Source of the DNA: Beijerinckiaceae bacterium RH AL1
GTDB lineage: Bacteria; Pseudomonadota; Alphaproteobacteria; Rhizobiales; Beijerinckiaceae
DNA length: 64,000 nt
Reading direction: 5' to 3'
Assembly: GCA_901457705.2 (NCBI GenBank)
Contig: LR590083.2
Span: forward strand, 3,162,597-3,226,596
Below the pieces are notes generated by a model. It made no database searches. It worked only from the letters and a program-made list of their open reading frames with translations, and was not told where the DNA came from. How positions within the stretch are numbered: position 1 is the stretch's first letter; the number at the start of each line of letters is the position of its first letter. This document shows positions 8,356 to 19,326 of the stretch, piece by piece. Both the position numbers and the translations under genes were made by a program.

Positions 8356-9375
8356 TCAATGCACCGTGATGCCGACGTTGATCGTATGCGGCTTGTGGTC
8401 GGGCGGCGGGGCAACCGCGCCGATCGAGCGGACGGCGGCCGTGACCGCGCCGGCGTTGGCCCCGGAGACGTGGACGCCGCCGATGCCGCCGCCGCCGCTC
8501 ACCGAGAAGCTGACGACGGCGCGCCCGGGCTCGCCGCCGGCGCCGGACGCGCTCGAGGCCACGCGCGAGCGGACCTCCGACTGCCATTCCGCCATCTCGG
8601 CGCCCGAAGCCTGGCTCTGCACGTTGCGCTGCGCCTGCTGGGCGGCGCGACGCGCGGCCGCGGCGGCCTGCCGCTGGGCATCGCGAGCCGCCTTGCGCTG
8701 GGCCTCGGCGGCCTGGCGCTTGGCCTCCTGCTGCTGGCGCTTCGCTTCGATCTGCTGCTGGCGCTTGGCCTCGATCTGCTGCTGCCGCTTGGCCTCGGCC
8801 TGCTCGCGGCGCTGCTCCTCGCGCCGCTCGGCCTCCTGCTGGCGGCGGATCTCCTGGCGACGCGCCTCGGCCTTCCGCTGCGCCTCCTCCTGCTTGGCCC
8901 GCTCGATCGCCGGATCGGGCTTCGGCTGCTCGATCGGCACCTCGACCTTCGGCAGCACCGGCAGATCCGGGACCGGCGTAGGCGGCGGCGCGACCTCGGC
9001 GGGCGGCGGCGGCGGAGGCTGAACCGGCGGCGGGGGCGCGACCTCGGCCGGCGGCGGGGGCGGCGGAGGCTGGACCGGCGGCGGGGGCACGGCCGGCTCC
9101 GGCGGCGGCGGTGTCATCACGGGCGGTGCCGGCGCGGGCGGCGGGGCGGAGGTCGCGGGCGCCTGTTCCTCCCGCGGCGCCGGCGCGAGCTCGGGCGGCG
9201 CGAGGTCGATTTCCACCGCGTTCTGCGTGTCGACGTTGGGCTCGCCGGCCCGCCGATTCATCAGGAAATAAATGCCGGCCAGGTGCACGGCGAGCACGAC
9301 GAGGCCGGCGACGATCCACAGCGGGATGTCGCGGCGCGGCGGCTCGCGGTAGGGCTGGAAGGCGATGTCGCTCAA
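8356..9375 (-). CDS. tonB: TonB protein of the exbB-exbD-tonB operon
   Basis: The 339-residue protein has an N-terminal membrane anchor at about residues 20-38 (WIVAGLVVLAVHLAGIYFL) with the histidine typical of TonB anchors, a proline-rich periplasmic spacer with two PPPPVQPPPPP-type blocks, a glutamine/arginine/alanine-rich helical stretch containing repeated EAKRQQQ units (about 180-255), and a C-terminal TonB_C-like domain. It is last in the exbB-exbD-tonB order and probably serves TonB-dependent receptors located elsewhere. The EAKRQQQ stretch is more TolA-like than usual, so a tolQ-tolR-tolA-type role is the main alternative. Confidence 0.82.
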   Translation of the reverse strand: MSDIAFQPYREPPRRDIPLWIVAGLVVLAVHLAGIYFLMNRRAGEPNVDTQNAVEIDLAPPELAPAPREEQAPATSAPPPAPAPPVMTPPPPEPAVPPPPVQPPPPPPPAEVAPPPPVQPPPPPPAEVAPPPTPVPDLPVLPKVEVPIEQPKPDPAIERAKQEEAQRKAEARRQEIRRQQEAERREEQRREQAEAKRQQQIEAKRQQQIEAKRQQQEAKRQAAEAQRKAARDAQRQAAAAARRAAQQAQRNVQSQASGAEMAEWQSEVRSRVASSASGAGGEPGRAVVSFSVSGGGGIGGVHVSGANAGAVTAAVRSIGAVAPPPDHKPHTINVGITVH

Positions 9376-9395
9376 CGTCAGACTCGGGGTACGCG

Positions 9396-9884
9396 TCAGG
9401 GGTGCGATGGGCCGGCGGCGGCCGGCGCGGCGGGCTGGCTCTGCGGCGGCGCCTGGTCGTGCTTGCCGGCATCGAGCCCGACGAGCCCGATCTTGAGGTA
9501 GCCGGCGTTGCGGAGCGTGTTCATCAGGCCCATGAAATCGTCGTAGGGCACCGTCTTGTCGGCGCGCACGAAGATCGTCTTCGACCTGTCACCGCCCGTA
9601 GCGCCGTCGATCGCGCTGCCGAGGCTCGCAGCCGCTACCGGATCGTCGCCGAGCGCCAGCGTCTTGTCGGCCTTCAGGGTCACGAAGATCGGCTTGTCGG
9701 GCCGCGCCACGGGCTTCGCGGACGCGGCCGGAAGGTCGACGTCGACGTCGACCGTCGACAGCGGCGCCGCCACCATGAAGATGATGAGCAGCACGAGGAT
9801 CACGTCGATGAACGGCGTGACGTTGATGTCGTGCGTCTCGACGAGATCGTCGTTGTCCGCGCCGGTCGCGAGCTTGACGGCCAT
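9396..9884 (-). CDS. exbD: Biopolymer transport protein ExbD
   Basis: The 162-residue protein has one N-terminal membrane segment, [20 protein letters not shown] at about 20-39, with the proton-carrying aspartate at residue 27. A periplasmic ExbD/TolR domain follows and a short alanine/proline-rich tail ends it. With ExbB it forms the proton-driven motor that energises TonB. The start ATG is two bases from the exbB stop, and tonB follows 20 bases downstream, so the three genes are co-transcribed. Confidence 0.92.
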   Translation of the reverse strand: MAVKLATGADNDDLVETHDINVTPFIDVILVLLIIFMVAAPLSTVDVDVDLPAASAKPVARPDKPIFVTLKADKTLALGDDPVAAASLGSAIDGATGGDRSKTIFVRADKTVPYDDFMGLMNTLRNAGYLKIGLVGLDAGKHDQAPPQSQPAAPAAAGPSHP

Positions 9885-9886
9885 GA

Positions 9887-10876
<990 letters not shown>

Positions 10877-10890
10877 ACGCGAAAACCTTT

Positions 10891-11039
10891 CGAACCGTTC
10901 CAAAGTACTGGCGACCGAGCCATGCTCAGGCCGACAAAGCCTGTTGAGGCGGCAACTGCTTTTATGGTTTGCTTGCGCCTCTAAGCAAGAGCGCAATTAG
11001 GTCTTTCGGCGGGCTCTGCTGCAACGCGAACCGTTCCAA
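10891..11039. repeat. Two direct copies of CGAACCGTTCCAA upstream of exbB
   Basis: The 13-mer CGAACCGTTCCAA occurs at 10891-10903 and again at 11027-11039, in the same orientation, 136 bp apart. Both lie in the upstream region of exbB. On the exbB strand it reads TTGGAACGGTTCG, an imperfect palindrome. A repeated 13-mer in a 170-bp promoter region is unlikely by chance, so a regulator-binding site is possible. Confidence 0.45.
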
Positions 11040-11066
11040 GTCCATGGCCTCTCACGTCGCGCGACG

Positions 11067-11770
11067 CTATCCGAGCGCTTCGGCCAAGTAGGTCAGCATG
11101 AAGTCCGGCATGCGTGCGGGATCGAGATCGGCCGGCGAGCGCACCGGCACGAGCCGCGTCAGCTCCGGCTCGGCATGGCTGGCGTTGTGGGCCTGCAGCC
11201 GGGCCTGCAGCGCCTCGGCCGACAGCGTCGCCCGCGCGACGCGAAGGCAGGCGATCGCCGGGCGCGGCGACCGGACGACTTGCCATGTCGGCTCGAGCGC
11301 GACCTCGTTCGACGCGAGCCCCGTCTCTTCCGCGAGCTCGCGCAGGATCGAGCCTTCGAAGTCGACGCGCCCGTCGGGGCCGATGTCGGCGAGGTCGGGG
11401 GTGCCGGCGGGAAGTAGAGCTGCCCGGCGTTGGACGTGCGGGCGCTCATCTCGCCGAGCATGAAGGCGCCGTCGGCGGCGCGCAACGCAGGCATCGAGAA
11501 GATGTTGAACACGGGGGCGCCCGGGTAGCCGAAGTCGCGCCACGAGAGGAAGCTCTTGAAGCCGGTCTCGAAACAGGCGCCGGCCAGTCTCCCATCCGCT
11601 ATCTCCCAGCGGTGGCAGAGCAGGACGCGGCCGTCGAACATCGCCGGCCGCGCGGCCAAGGCTTGAGCCCAATGCGCATCGATGCGCTCGGCCTCGTCGC
11701 GCGCGAACGCCCAGTCGTAATGCTCGACGGGAAAGTCGAGGGCTGCGACCTCGGCGGTCGGCCCGCTCAC
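11067..11770 (-). pseudogene. NUDIX hydrolase interrupted by a one-base deletion
   Basis: Two overlapping frames together give a ~234-residue NUDIX hydrolase. The first frame runs from GTG at 11770 (SGPTAEVAALDF) to GQLYFP, and the second continues AGTPDLADIGPDGRVDFEG into the NUDIX box ending RELAEETGL. The join is at about 11408, where TTCCCGCC would read correctly as TTCCCCGCC. NUDIX enzymes cleave nucleoside diphosphates linked to another moiety; the substrate is unknown. The GTG overlaps the PhzF stop (GTGA), indicating coupling. Either the gene is broken or one C was lost in assembly. Confidence 0.8.
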
Positions 11771-12660
11771 AGGTCGAGGTGCCCCTGCATGACGACGACC
11801 GCCGAGCCGCCGATCGTCGCCGGCCCGGCGCGGCCGCCCTCCGTCGCGAAGGCGACGCCGATGCGGCTCGGGCGGCCCATCTCGACGCCCTGCAGGAGGA
11901 TGAGGTCGTGCTCGCCGTCGGGGAACGTCTCGCCGGCGGCCAACGCGCCGGGGAAGGCGGCCGCCGCCGAGCCGGTCGCGGGGTCCTCGACGATGCCGTA
12001 GCCGGCGCAGAACAGGCGCGAGCGGAACGCCGGCGTGTCGCCCTTCGCCTCGGTGCGCGCGAAGAGGTAGAGCATGGCCTTCTCGCCCCGGGCGGCGTTC
12101 AGCTCGGCGCGGCCGAGCGCCTCCAGCGAGGCGACCGGCACGAAGGTCATGGGATTGCCGGCGGAAAAGCACGACGGCAGGTGCCCGTCGAAGCCGATGT
12201 CGGCCGGCGCGAGGCCGAGCTTAGCAGCGAGGGCGGCGGGCTCCGGAGGCGCGGCCCAGGCCTCGGCGGCGCGCGGCGCCTCGAAGCGCGCGTGGGGCGC
12301 CTCGCCGCGCCTGCGGCGCACGCTGCACGAGATGGCGCCCACCTTCTCCTCCAGCACGAGGCCGACGTCCTCGCGGGCGATCAGGTCGGGCGCGTTCTCG
12401 AGCCCGAGCAGGATCGCCGTGCCGATCGTCGGGTGACCGGCAAACGGTAGCTCGGCGGCCGGCGTGAAGATGCGCAATGCCGCCGAGTTCACGGGGTCCT
12501 GCGGGGCCGAGCAGAAGACCGTCTCGGAGAGGTTGAACTCGCGCGCGATCTTCTGCATCGCGGCATCGTCGAGGCCGTCCGAGTCGAGCACCACGGCCAG
12601 CGGGTTGCCGGCGAGCTTGGTGTCGGTGAAGACATCGAGGATGAAATAGCGACGGCGCAT
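11767..12660 (-). CDS. PhzF family isomerase/epimerase-like protein
   Basis: The ~297-residue protein has the PhzF fold signatures: the catalytic glutamate in NLSETVF (Glu46), the PFAGHPTIGTA segment around residues 70-80, and the late EDPATGSAA loop. PhzF proteins are two-domain diaminopimelate-epimerase-like isomerases; most members outside phenazine clusters have no known substrate, and no phenazine genes are present here. I start at ATG 12660 (MRRRYFILDVF), which places the first strand where the family has it; the frame is open 12 codons further upstream. Its stop overlaps the start of the NUDIX gene. Confidence 0.88.
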   Translation of the reverse strand: MRRRYFILDVFTDTKLAGNPLAVVLDSDGLDDAAMQKIAREFNLSETVFCSAPQDPVNSAALRIFTPAAELPFAGHPTIGTAILLGLENAPDLIAREDVGLVLEEKVGAISCSVRRRRGEAPHARFEAPRAAEAWAAPPEPAALAAKLGLAPADIGFDGHLPSCFSAGNPMTFVPVASLEALGRAELNAARGEKAMLYLFARTEAKGDTPAFRSRLFCAGYGIVEDPATGSAAAAFPGALAAGETFPDGEHDLILLQGVEMGRPSRIGVAFATEGGRAGPATIGGSAVVVMQGHLDL

Positions 12661-12756
12661 GGGCCGCTTCGTGCGCGGGTGGGCCAACCACGTCAAGCGG
12701 CCTCTGGAAACGGCGCGCGCGACCGCCTAGCTTCGCAGCGATCCCGAGGAGTGACC

Positions 12757-13086
12757 ATGTCCGACTTCCAGCACGAAGATGTGAGCCGCGAGGAGCTGAA
12801 GCGCGGGCTTGCCGACGGCACGATCGACCTCGTCGACGTGCGCGAGCCCAACGAATGGGCCGACGGGCACATCAAGGGCGCGACGCTGAACCCGCTGCAG
12901 AGCTTCGACGTCGAGGCCTTGCCGCCGCAGCAGCCAGGCAAGCGCATCGTGCTCCACTGTCGCTCCGGCAAGCGCTCGCTCGTCGCGATGGACCGCGCGC
13001 ATGCCGCCGGTCGCACCGACATCAAGGCGCACTACGCCGGCGGCATGCTGGACTGGAACGCCGCCGGCGAGCCGATCGAGGAGTAG
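12757..13086 (+). CDS. Single-domain rhodanese-like sulfurtransferase
   Basis: This 109-residue protein is a minimal rhodanese domain. The active-site loop CRSGKRS carries Cys68, preceded by DVREPNEW and the GHIKGA motif. Such proteins carry persulfide sulfur on the cysteine. The ATG at 12757 is supported by GAGGA six bases upstream. It is divergent from the PhzF/NUDIX pair and convergent with the coiled-coil gene, only eight bases apart at the 3' ends. Confidence 0.93.
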   Translation: MSDFQHEDVSREELKRGLADGTIDLVDVREPNEWADGHIKGATLNPLQSFDVEALPPQQPGKRIVLHCRSGKRSLVAMDRAHAAGRTDIKAHYAGGMLDWNAAGEPIEE

Positions 13087-13094
13087 CGCGGCCG

Positions 13095-13613
13095 CTAGCT
13101 CGCTGCGGCCGTCTCGGTGCGCGCCGCAGGAGCTGCCTCGCCGGCGAGATGACCGCCGACGGCCTCGGCGATCTTGGCGAGATCCGCCTGTGTCGAGGCG
13201 ACGTCGCGCTCGAGGCTGCTCGCCCTGGCGATATGCTCGGCCGCGACGCTCTCCAGGCGCTTCAACCGCTCGGCCTCGGCCTGCAGGCTCGCGGCAAGGT
13301 CGTCGCGCTGCTGAACGATCTCGCCGAGCTCGATCGTGAGCTGGCGATTGCTGGCCTCGAGCTCCTCGTTCGAGGCGGCAAAGGCTTCTGTATGTGCTTC
13401 TAGCTCGCGAGCGCGCTCCGCCAGGTCGTTCATGGACGTCGCCGTGAGCTGCACTGCCTCGAGAATGGCACTGATGTCGGCGGGAGCATGCGAAGGGGCC
13501 GCCCCTCCGGCCGCCAGCGGCGGAGGGGCATCGCCCTGCGCTGCGTCCATCCGGTGCAGCAGGCTGCGTTCGATCGCGGAAAAGTCTTCGTTCAAGGGTG
13601 CCTCCGGAACCAT
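13095..13613 (-). CDS. Coiled-coil protein of unknown function
   Basis: The ~172-residue soluble protein has no signal peptide or membrane segment. After an alanine/proline-rich N-terminal third, residues ~50-150 form a strongly predicted coiled coil (heptads such as LEAHTEAFAASNEELEASNR and LQAEAERLKRLESV). The tail is alanine-rich. I recognise no family. ATG at 13613 (MVPEAPLNED) is the more natural start; an upstream ATG at 13646 adds 11 residues. Confidence 0.7.
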   Translation of the reverse strand: MVPEAPLNEDFSAIERSLLHRMDAAQGDAPPPLAAGGAAPSHAPADISAILEAVQLTATSMNDLAERARELEAHTEAFAASNEELEASNRQLTIELGEIVQQRDDLAASLQAEAERLKRLESVAAEHIARASSLERDVASTQADLAKIAEAVGGHLAGEAAPAARTETAAAS

Positions 13614-13773
13614 CGGGCGGGCATCTAAGAGCGCCGGAGACGGCAAACTGAGGGCGGCGGGACGCCGCCGGGGAGCCGATCAAGGAATAGGCACACCTCA
13701 TAGAAAAGCTTTGGTTTGGCAGAAACCTCTTAGGCAGCTTGACTGTTCAGCAGGCATACAAGGAGCAAAATCG

Positions 13774-14034
13774 ATGCATCGCCATGTCGCCGCCTTCGCC
13801 ATCCTCGCCGTTGTCGCCGTGCCTACGGTGACCCAGGCGCAAGGCCTCGTCGGCGGCGCTGAACGAGGCTATCGCGCCGGCGACCGCGCCCTCGGTCCGA
13901 TCGGCGGCGTCGTCGGCGGGGCAGTCGGCGCCGGCATCGGCACGGTCAACGGCGCGCTCGGCATCCACCCGCGCTACTTCTTCTATCAAGGGCGCCGCTG
14001 CTATTATTCGCGTCACCATCGCGTCTGCCGCTGA
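13774..14034 (+). CDS. Small secreted glycine-rich protein
   Basis: The 86-residue protein begins with a clean signal peptide (MHRHVAAFAILAVVAVPTVTQA) likely cleaved after TQA. The mature part has a glycine-rich helix-like stretch (GPIGGVVGGAVGAGIGTVNG), resembling glycine-zipper segments, and an aromatic/arginine-rich end with two cysteines (GRRCYYSRHHRVC). AGGAG precedes the ATG and a strong terminator follows, so it is a monocistronic gene. Function unknown; similar small proteins are common in Hyphomicrobiales. Confidence 0.85.
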   Translation: MHRHVAAFAILAVVAVPTVTQAQGLVGGAERGYRAGDRALGPIGGVVGGAVGAGIGTVNGALGIHPRYFFYQGRRCYYSRHHRVCR

Positions 14035-14046
14035 ACCGTTGAAACA

Positions 14047-14069
14047 GCCCGCGCGAGCGGGCTTTTCTT
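14047..14069 (+). terminator. Rho-independent terminator of the small secreted protein
   Basis: GCCCGC-GCGA-GCGGGC forms a perfect 6-bp stem with a 4-base loop at 14047-14062, followed by TTTTCTT. It lies 13 bases after the stop codon of the gene at 13774-14034. Confidence 0.9.
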
Positions 14070-14192
14070 GTCGTCGAGCGCGTCTATCCGCTTCGAGCAA
14101 GCTGCGCCGCCTCCGACGCGGCGAAAACCGCCCGTTGCCACCCCGGCACCCCCTGCGTAAGGTCGCGTGCAGCTTAGGCGTGGGCGCGAGCG

Positions 14193-15740
14193 ATGGTTGT
14201 TCGGGTGGCGACGGTCGCGTTCGAGGGGATCGAGGCGCGACCGGTCGACGTCCAGGTCCAGATCTCCTCCGGCAACGTCTTCTTCGGCATCGTCGGGCTC
14301 GGGGACAAGGCGGTCGCGGAATCGAAGGAGCGCGTGCGCGCCGCGCTCTTCGCCTCAGGGCTCGCGCTGCCGGCCAAGCGCATCGTCGTCAACCTCGCGC
14401 CGGCCGACCTGCCGAAGGAAGGCAGCCACTACGACCTGCCGATCGCGCTCGGCATCATGGCCGCGATCGGCGCATTGCCCGCCGACATGCTGTCGTCCTA
14501 CGTCGTGCTCGGCGAGCTGGCGCTCGACGGCACGCTGACCCCGGTCGTCGGCGTGCTGCCCGCCGCCATCGCCGCGAATGCCCGCGGCCTCGGGCTGATC
14601 TGCCCGAAGGAGACGGGGCCGGAGGCCGCCTGGGCCGCCGCCGACATGGACGTGCTCGCCCCCCGCTCGCTCATCCAGCTCGCCAACCATTTTTCGGGCA
14701 ACCAGGTGATCGGGCGGCCGAAGGCGGCGATCCGCAAGGCGGCCGGCCCGCTGCCCGACCTCGCCGACATCAAGGGCCAGGAGAGCGCCAAGCGAGCGCT
14801 CGAGATCGCGGCCGCGGGCGGCCACGCGCTGCTCTTCAATGGGCCGCCGGGCGCCGGCAAGTCGATGCTGGCGGCGCGCCTGCCCTCGATCCTGCCGCCG
14901 CTGACGCCGGCCGAGCTGCTCGAGGTCTCGCTGATCCACTCGATCGCCGGCTCGCTCGCCAACGGCGAGCTGACCGACCGCCGGCCGTTCCGCGCGCCGC
15001 ACCATTCCGCCTCGATGCCCGCGCTCGTCGGAGGCGGCGCCGGCGCGCGGCCGGGCGAGATCTCGCTCGCCCACAACGGCGTGCTGTTCCTCGACGAGCT
15101 GCCGGAGTTCCAGCCGACCGTGCTCGACTCGCTACGCCAGCCGCTGGAGACCGGCGAGGTGATGGTGGCGCGCGCCAATCATCGCGTGACCTATCCCGCG
15201 CGCTTCCAGCTCGTCGCGGCGATGAACCCGTGCCGCTGCGGCCACGCCATCGACCCCGGCTATGCCTGCCACCGCCAGCCTAACGCCCGCTGCATCGCGC
15301 AGTACACCGCGCGGCTCTCCGGCCCGCTGCTCGATCGCATCGACATGCATGTCGAGGTACCGGCCGTCTCTGCCGCCGACCTGATGCTGCCGCCGCCGGC
15401 CGAAGGCTCGGCCGAGGTCGCGGCCAGGGTGGCCGCCGCCCGCGCGACGCAGGCCCGCCGCTACACGGCGCTCGCGCACCCCGAGGTGACGTGCAATGCC
15501 GCCGCGCCGGCCAAGCTGATCGAGGCGGTCGCGCGGCCCGACGTCGCCGGCCAGAAGCTCATCCGCGAGGCTTCCGAACGGCTGCAGCTCTCCGCGCGGG
15601 GGTTTCACCGGGTGCTGAAGCTCGCCCGCACCATCGCCGACCTCGACGGCGCCGAGACGGTGGCAAGCCACCATCTCGCCGAGGCACTGTCGTACCGCGC
15701 GGATCAGGCCAATGGTTTGAGCACGAACCGCACGCGGTGA
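14193..15740 (+). CDS. comM: ComM/YifB family Mg-chelatase-like AAA ATPase
   Basis: The 515-residue protein is a full-length ComM/YifB. ComM is a hexameric helicase that extends branch migration during natural transformation; most bacteria carry it even without known competence. The N-terminal Lon-protease-like domain (about 1-170) is followed by the AAA+ domain with Walker A NGPPGAGKS near 216, FRAPHHSAS, Walker B GVLFLDELPEF, and the cysteine cluster PCRCGH...YACHRQPNARC typical of the family, then the C-terminal Mg_chelatase_C domain. Start ATG as given; it is probably monocistronic. Confidence 0.94.
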   Translation: MVVRVATVAFEGIEARPVDVQVQISSGNVFFGIVGLGDKAVAESKERVRAALFASGLALPAKRIVVNLAPADLPKEGSHYDLPIALGIMAAIGALPADMLSSYVVLGELALDGTLTPVVGVLPAAIAANARGLGLICPKETGPEAAWAAADMDVLAPRSLIQLANHFSGNQVIGRPKAAIRKAAGPLPDLADIKGQESAKRALEIAAAGGHALLFNGPPGAGKSMLAARLPSILPPLTPAELLEVSLIHSIAGSLANGELTDRRPFRAPHHSASMPALVGGGAGARPGEISLAHNGVLFLDELPEFQPTVLDSLRQPLETGEVMVARANHRVTYPARFQLVAAMNPCRCGHAIDPGYACHRQPNARCIAQYTARLSGPLLDRIDMHVEVPAVSAADLMLPPPAEGSAEVAARVAAARATQARRYTALAHPEVTCNAAAPAKLIEAVARPDVAGQKLIREASERLQLSARGFHRVLKLARTIADLDGAETVASHHLAEALSYRADQANGLSTNRTR

Positions 15741-15750
15741 GCCGAGCCGG

Positions 15751-16503
15751 TTACGCGAAGATCGCTTCGAGCTCCTTCGGCGAGACGCCTTCCTTCACGT
15801 CGCGCAGTTCGACGTACATCGTTGCCTGCATCGTCACCAGGACCATCGTGCCGAGGACGCTGACGAGCGTCGAGAACGCGACAGCGAGATACGGCGAGGC
15901 ATGGAATGCCGCGACCATGAAGCCGACCGGCAGATTCAGGATGAAGACGGCGATCGCGTAGACGAGAAACAGGCCGAAGATTTTCCAGCGGGCGCCCTTG
16001 GTGAGCGCGCGGGACCGGCCGAGGCTGTCGGTGATGCCGATCCGCTCCTGGACGTAGGCGGGTACCGCGACGGACCACGCGACGAAGAGCATGATGCCGG
16101 GGATGATCAGCAGGATCATCGCGAGGCCGACACCCAGGCCGGCGAGGATCGAGAGCCCGATCATCGGCAGGATCAGCGCCAGGCCGGCCTTCAGGCAGGC
16201 GCCGAAGGCGGGCTTCTCGCCGACGAGATCGGTGACGGTCGCCCGCGTGATGGCGACCTGCAGGATCGCGCCGCTGACAATGCCGAGCAGGCTTCCGGCC
16301 ACAAGCGCGATGATTGCGGGAGCGCCGCCCGGGTGCGAGGGATCCTGCACCGAGACACGCCACAGAGCGGTGAGCAGGTGAGGAATTCCGGCCAGGATGA
16401 GGGCCAGCCCGAGGAATAGACCGAAGTTGCGCCCGATGGCGCCGAAGGCCCGGCTGAGCACGCGACCCATCTCGAAGGTCTCGCCCGTTCGCGCAATCGT
16501 CAT
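15751..16503 (-). CDS. Polytopic membrane protein, GPDPase_memb/YciC-like
   Basis: The 250-residue protein has about five or six hydrophobic segments (FGLFLGLALILAGIPHLLTA, IIALVAGSLLGIVSGAIL, LILPMIGLSILAGLGVGLAMIL and two near the C-terminus) and the motif SLGRSRALTKGARWKIFGL. This pattern, an S-x-x-RS-x-xL-x-KG loop before a membrane helix, is familiar from the glycerophosphodiesterase membrane-domain / YciC-like proteins. No enzymatic residues are evident. The function is unknown. It ends 10 bases from the comM stop, in convergent orientation. Confidence 0.75.
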   Translation of the reverse strand: MTIARTGETFEMGRVLSRAFGAIGRNFGLFLGLALILAGIPHLLTALWRVSVQDPSHPGGAPAIIALVAGSLLGIVSGAILQVAITRATVTDLVGEKPAFGACLKAGLALILPMIGLSILAGLGVGLAMILLIIPGIMLFVAWSVAVPAYVQERIGITDSLGRSRALTKGARWKIFGLFLVYAIAVFILNLPVGFMVAAFHASPYLAVAFSTLVSVLGTMVLVTMQATMYVELRDVKEGVSPKELEAIFA

Positions 16504-16622
16504 CGGCCCGTGTCCTCTACGACCGGCTGAAACGCCGCGGAGGATTGGCGATCTTGCGGCGATTGTCCAGGCGATTTTCTGCACTTCCAAGTCGTGGCGC
16601 TGACCGGCTAGGATGCAGCGTG

Positions 16623-17252
16623 ATGGCAGTGGCAACCGCGCAACCGGTCCAAACGCCGACTGACCCCGACATCGCCCTCGCCTGGCATCGGGTGCGCGCC
16701 GATTCCGCGCTGCAGTTCGACCTGCCGGCGTTCCAGCCGCCCGAGGCACCGGCGTGGCTGCGCTGGCTGATTGCGCACCTGAGCTGGCTCGGGGGCGCCG
16801 GCGCGGGTCTCTTCTGGGTCGCGGTCGCCGTCGCCGCCGTAGCTGTCATCGCGCTCCTCGTGCGCCTCGCGTTGCGCCTCCGCCGGCCCGCCTCGCGACC
16901 CGAGGACGCGCATAAAACGCCCTGGCAGCCGGAGGCGCAGGCGGCCCGCGCGCTGCTCGCCGAGGCCGACGCCATGGCGGCGACGGGCGACTACGGCGCC
17001 GCGGCGCGGCTCCTTCTCCACCGCAGCCTCGAGGACATCGAGCGGTATCGCCCTGCCCTCGTGCGCCCCGCCGCGACGACGCGCGAGATCGGCGGCGCCG
17101 GCGCTTTCCCCGCGGCGGCGCGGAGCGCCTTCCTGCCGATCGCCGCCGCCGTCGAGCGCAGCTTGTTCGGCGGCCGCGTGCTCGCCCGCGCCGACTGGGA
17201 GCAGGCGCGCGAGTGCTATCGCCGCTTTGCCCTGCCGGACATTTGGGCATGA
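16623..17252 (+). CDS. DUF4129 membrane protein, first gene of the MoxR-type operon
   Basis: The 209-residue protein has one central membrane segment ([23 protein letters not shown], about 58-82) and a C-terminal cytoplasmic DUF4129 domain with helices beginning [31 protein letters not shown] and ending [14 protein letters not shown]4129 proteins usually sit with MoxR ATPases and DUF58 proteins, as here. The stop overlaps the next ATG in ATGA, and this starts a chain of five consecutive overlaps. Function unknown. Confidence 0.85.
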   Translation: MAVATAQPVQTPTDPDIALAWHRVRADSALQFDLPAFQPPEAPAWLRWLIAHLSWLGGAGAGLFWVAVAVAAVAVIALLVRLALRLRRPASRPEDAHKTPWQPEAQAARALLAEADAMAATGDYGAAARLLLHRSLEDIERYRPALVRPAATTREIGGAGAFPAAARSAFLPIAAAVERSLFGGRVLARADWEQARECYRRFALPDIWA

Positions 17253-18369
17253 ACGACTCGCCGTTTGCCGCGCGCACGATCGGCATCATCGTCGCGGTGG
17301 CCGTCCTGGGCTTCGCCGCCTTCCTCCTCCTGAGCGCCTACGCGCCGGACCTTCGGCCCGGGCGCGACGGCGGCGGCCATGCGCTGTCGACCTCGGCGGT
17401 CGGCTTCAAGGGCGTGGTCGACCTGGCCCGCGGGACGGGCACGCGCGTGACGCTGATCCGCGACGAGCGGGAGCGCCGCTTCCTGCGCACGCTCGTCGCG
17501 ACGCCAGGGCCCGACACGTCGCAGAAGGCCATGCGCGAGTTCCTCGCTGCGAGAGGCACGCGCCCGACCCTCATCGTCCTGCGCAAGTGGCGGGTGCAAC
17601 GCCAACCAGCGAACCCGGCCTGGGTCGAGCAGCTCGGCCTGCTGCCGGAGGCCGAGGTGATGGCGCCGTTCAAGGGGGTCGTGACCTTCGAGCTCTGCCG
17701 GACCGGCGAAGCCCAGGCGATGTGCGGCCCCTACGTGCGCCCGATCCTCACGAACCCCGACGGACGCGCGGTCCTCGCGCGCATCGACGGGAGCGCGGTC
17801 TGGGTGCTGTCCGATCCCGACATGCTCGACAACCGCGCCCTGGCGACGCTCGAGGGCGCGCGCAAGGCGGCGTCGATCCTCCGCGTCATGGCGCCGGCCC
17901 GCGATCTCGCCTTCGATCTGACGCTGAACGGATTTGGTCGGCAGCCCAACCTTCTGAAGCTGGCCTTCGAGCCGCCGTTCCTGGCGCTCACCCTGTGCCT
18001 GCTCGCGGCGGTCGCGCTCGCCTTGATGCATGCGACGGTGCGGTTCGGCGTGCCGGAGCGCGACGCCCGCGCCCTCGCCTTCGGCAAGCGCGCGCTCGCC
18101 GAGAACATCGCAGCGCTGCTGCGCCTCGCGAGGCGCTCGCATCGCACCGGCGCGGCCTATGCCACGCTGGTCGCGGAATCGGCCGGGCGTGCGACCGGCG
18201 CGCGGCTCACCGGCCCCGCGCTCACGCGCTTTCTCGACGGCCTCGGCAGCGACGGCCGCGGCAACGGGCCGCGCTATTCCGATCTCGCGCGCGAGGCGGC
18301 CGAGGCGCGCAACGAGGCGGCGCTCCTCGCCGCCGCACGCAAGCTGCATCGCTGGAAGGAAACGATCCT

Positions 18370-18373
<4 letters not shown>
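17249..18373 (+). CDS. DUF4350-type membrane protein
   Basis: The 374-residue protein has an N-terminal membrane segment ([21 protein letters not shown]), a large extracytoplasmic domain with the feature [19 protein letters not shown], and a second membrane segment around residue 245-265 ([20 protein letters not shown]) followed by a cytoplasmic tail. This matches DUF4350 proteins that lie beside MoxR ATPases. The extracytoplasmic part resembles the glutamine-amidotransferase-like fold of that family without catalytic residues I can identify. Start ATG 17249 overlaps the upstream stop. Confidence 0.82.

Positions 18374-19322
<949 letters not shown>

Positions 19323-19326
<4 letters not shown>

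Noticed and set aside
8336-8358. TGACGC/GCGTCA hairpin between recF and tonB as a terminator
   Set aside because: The stem is only 6 bp, includes both stop codons and has no T-run, so it is weak evidence; noted in the recF entry only.
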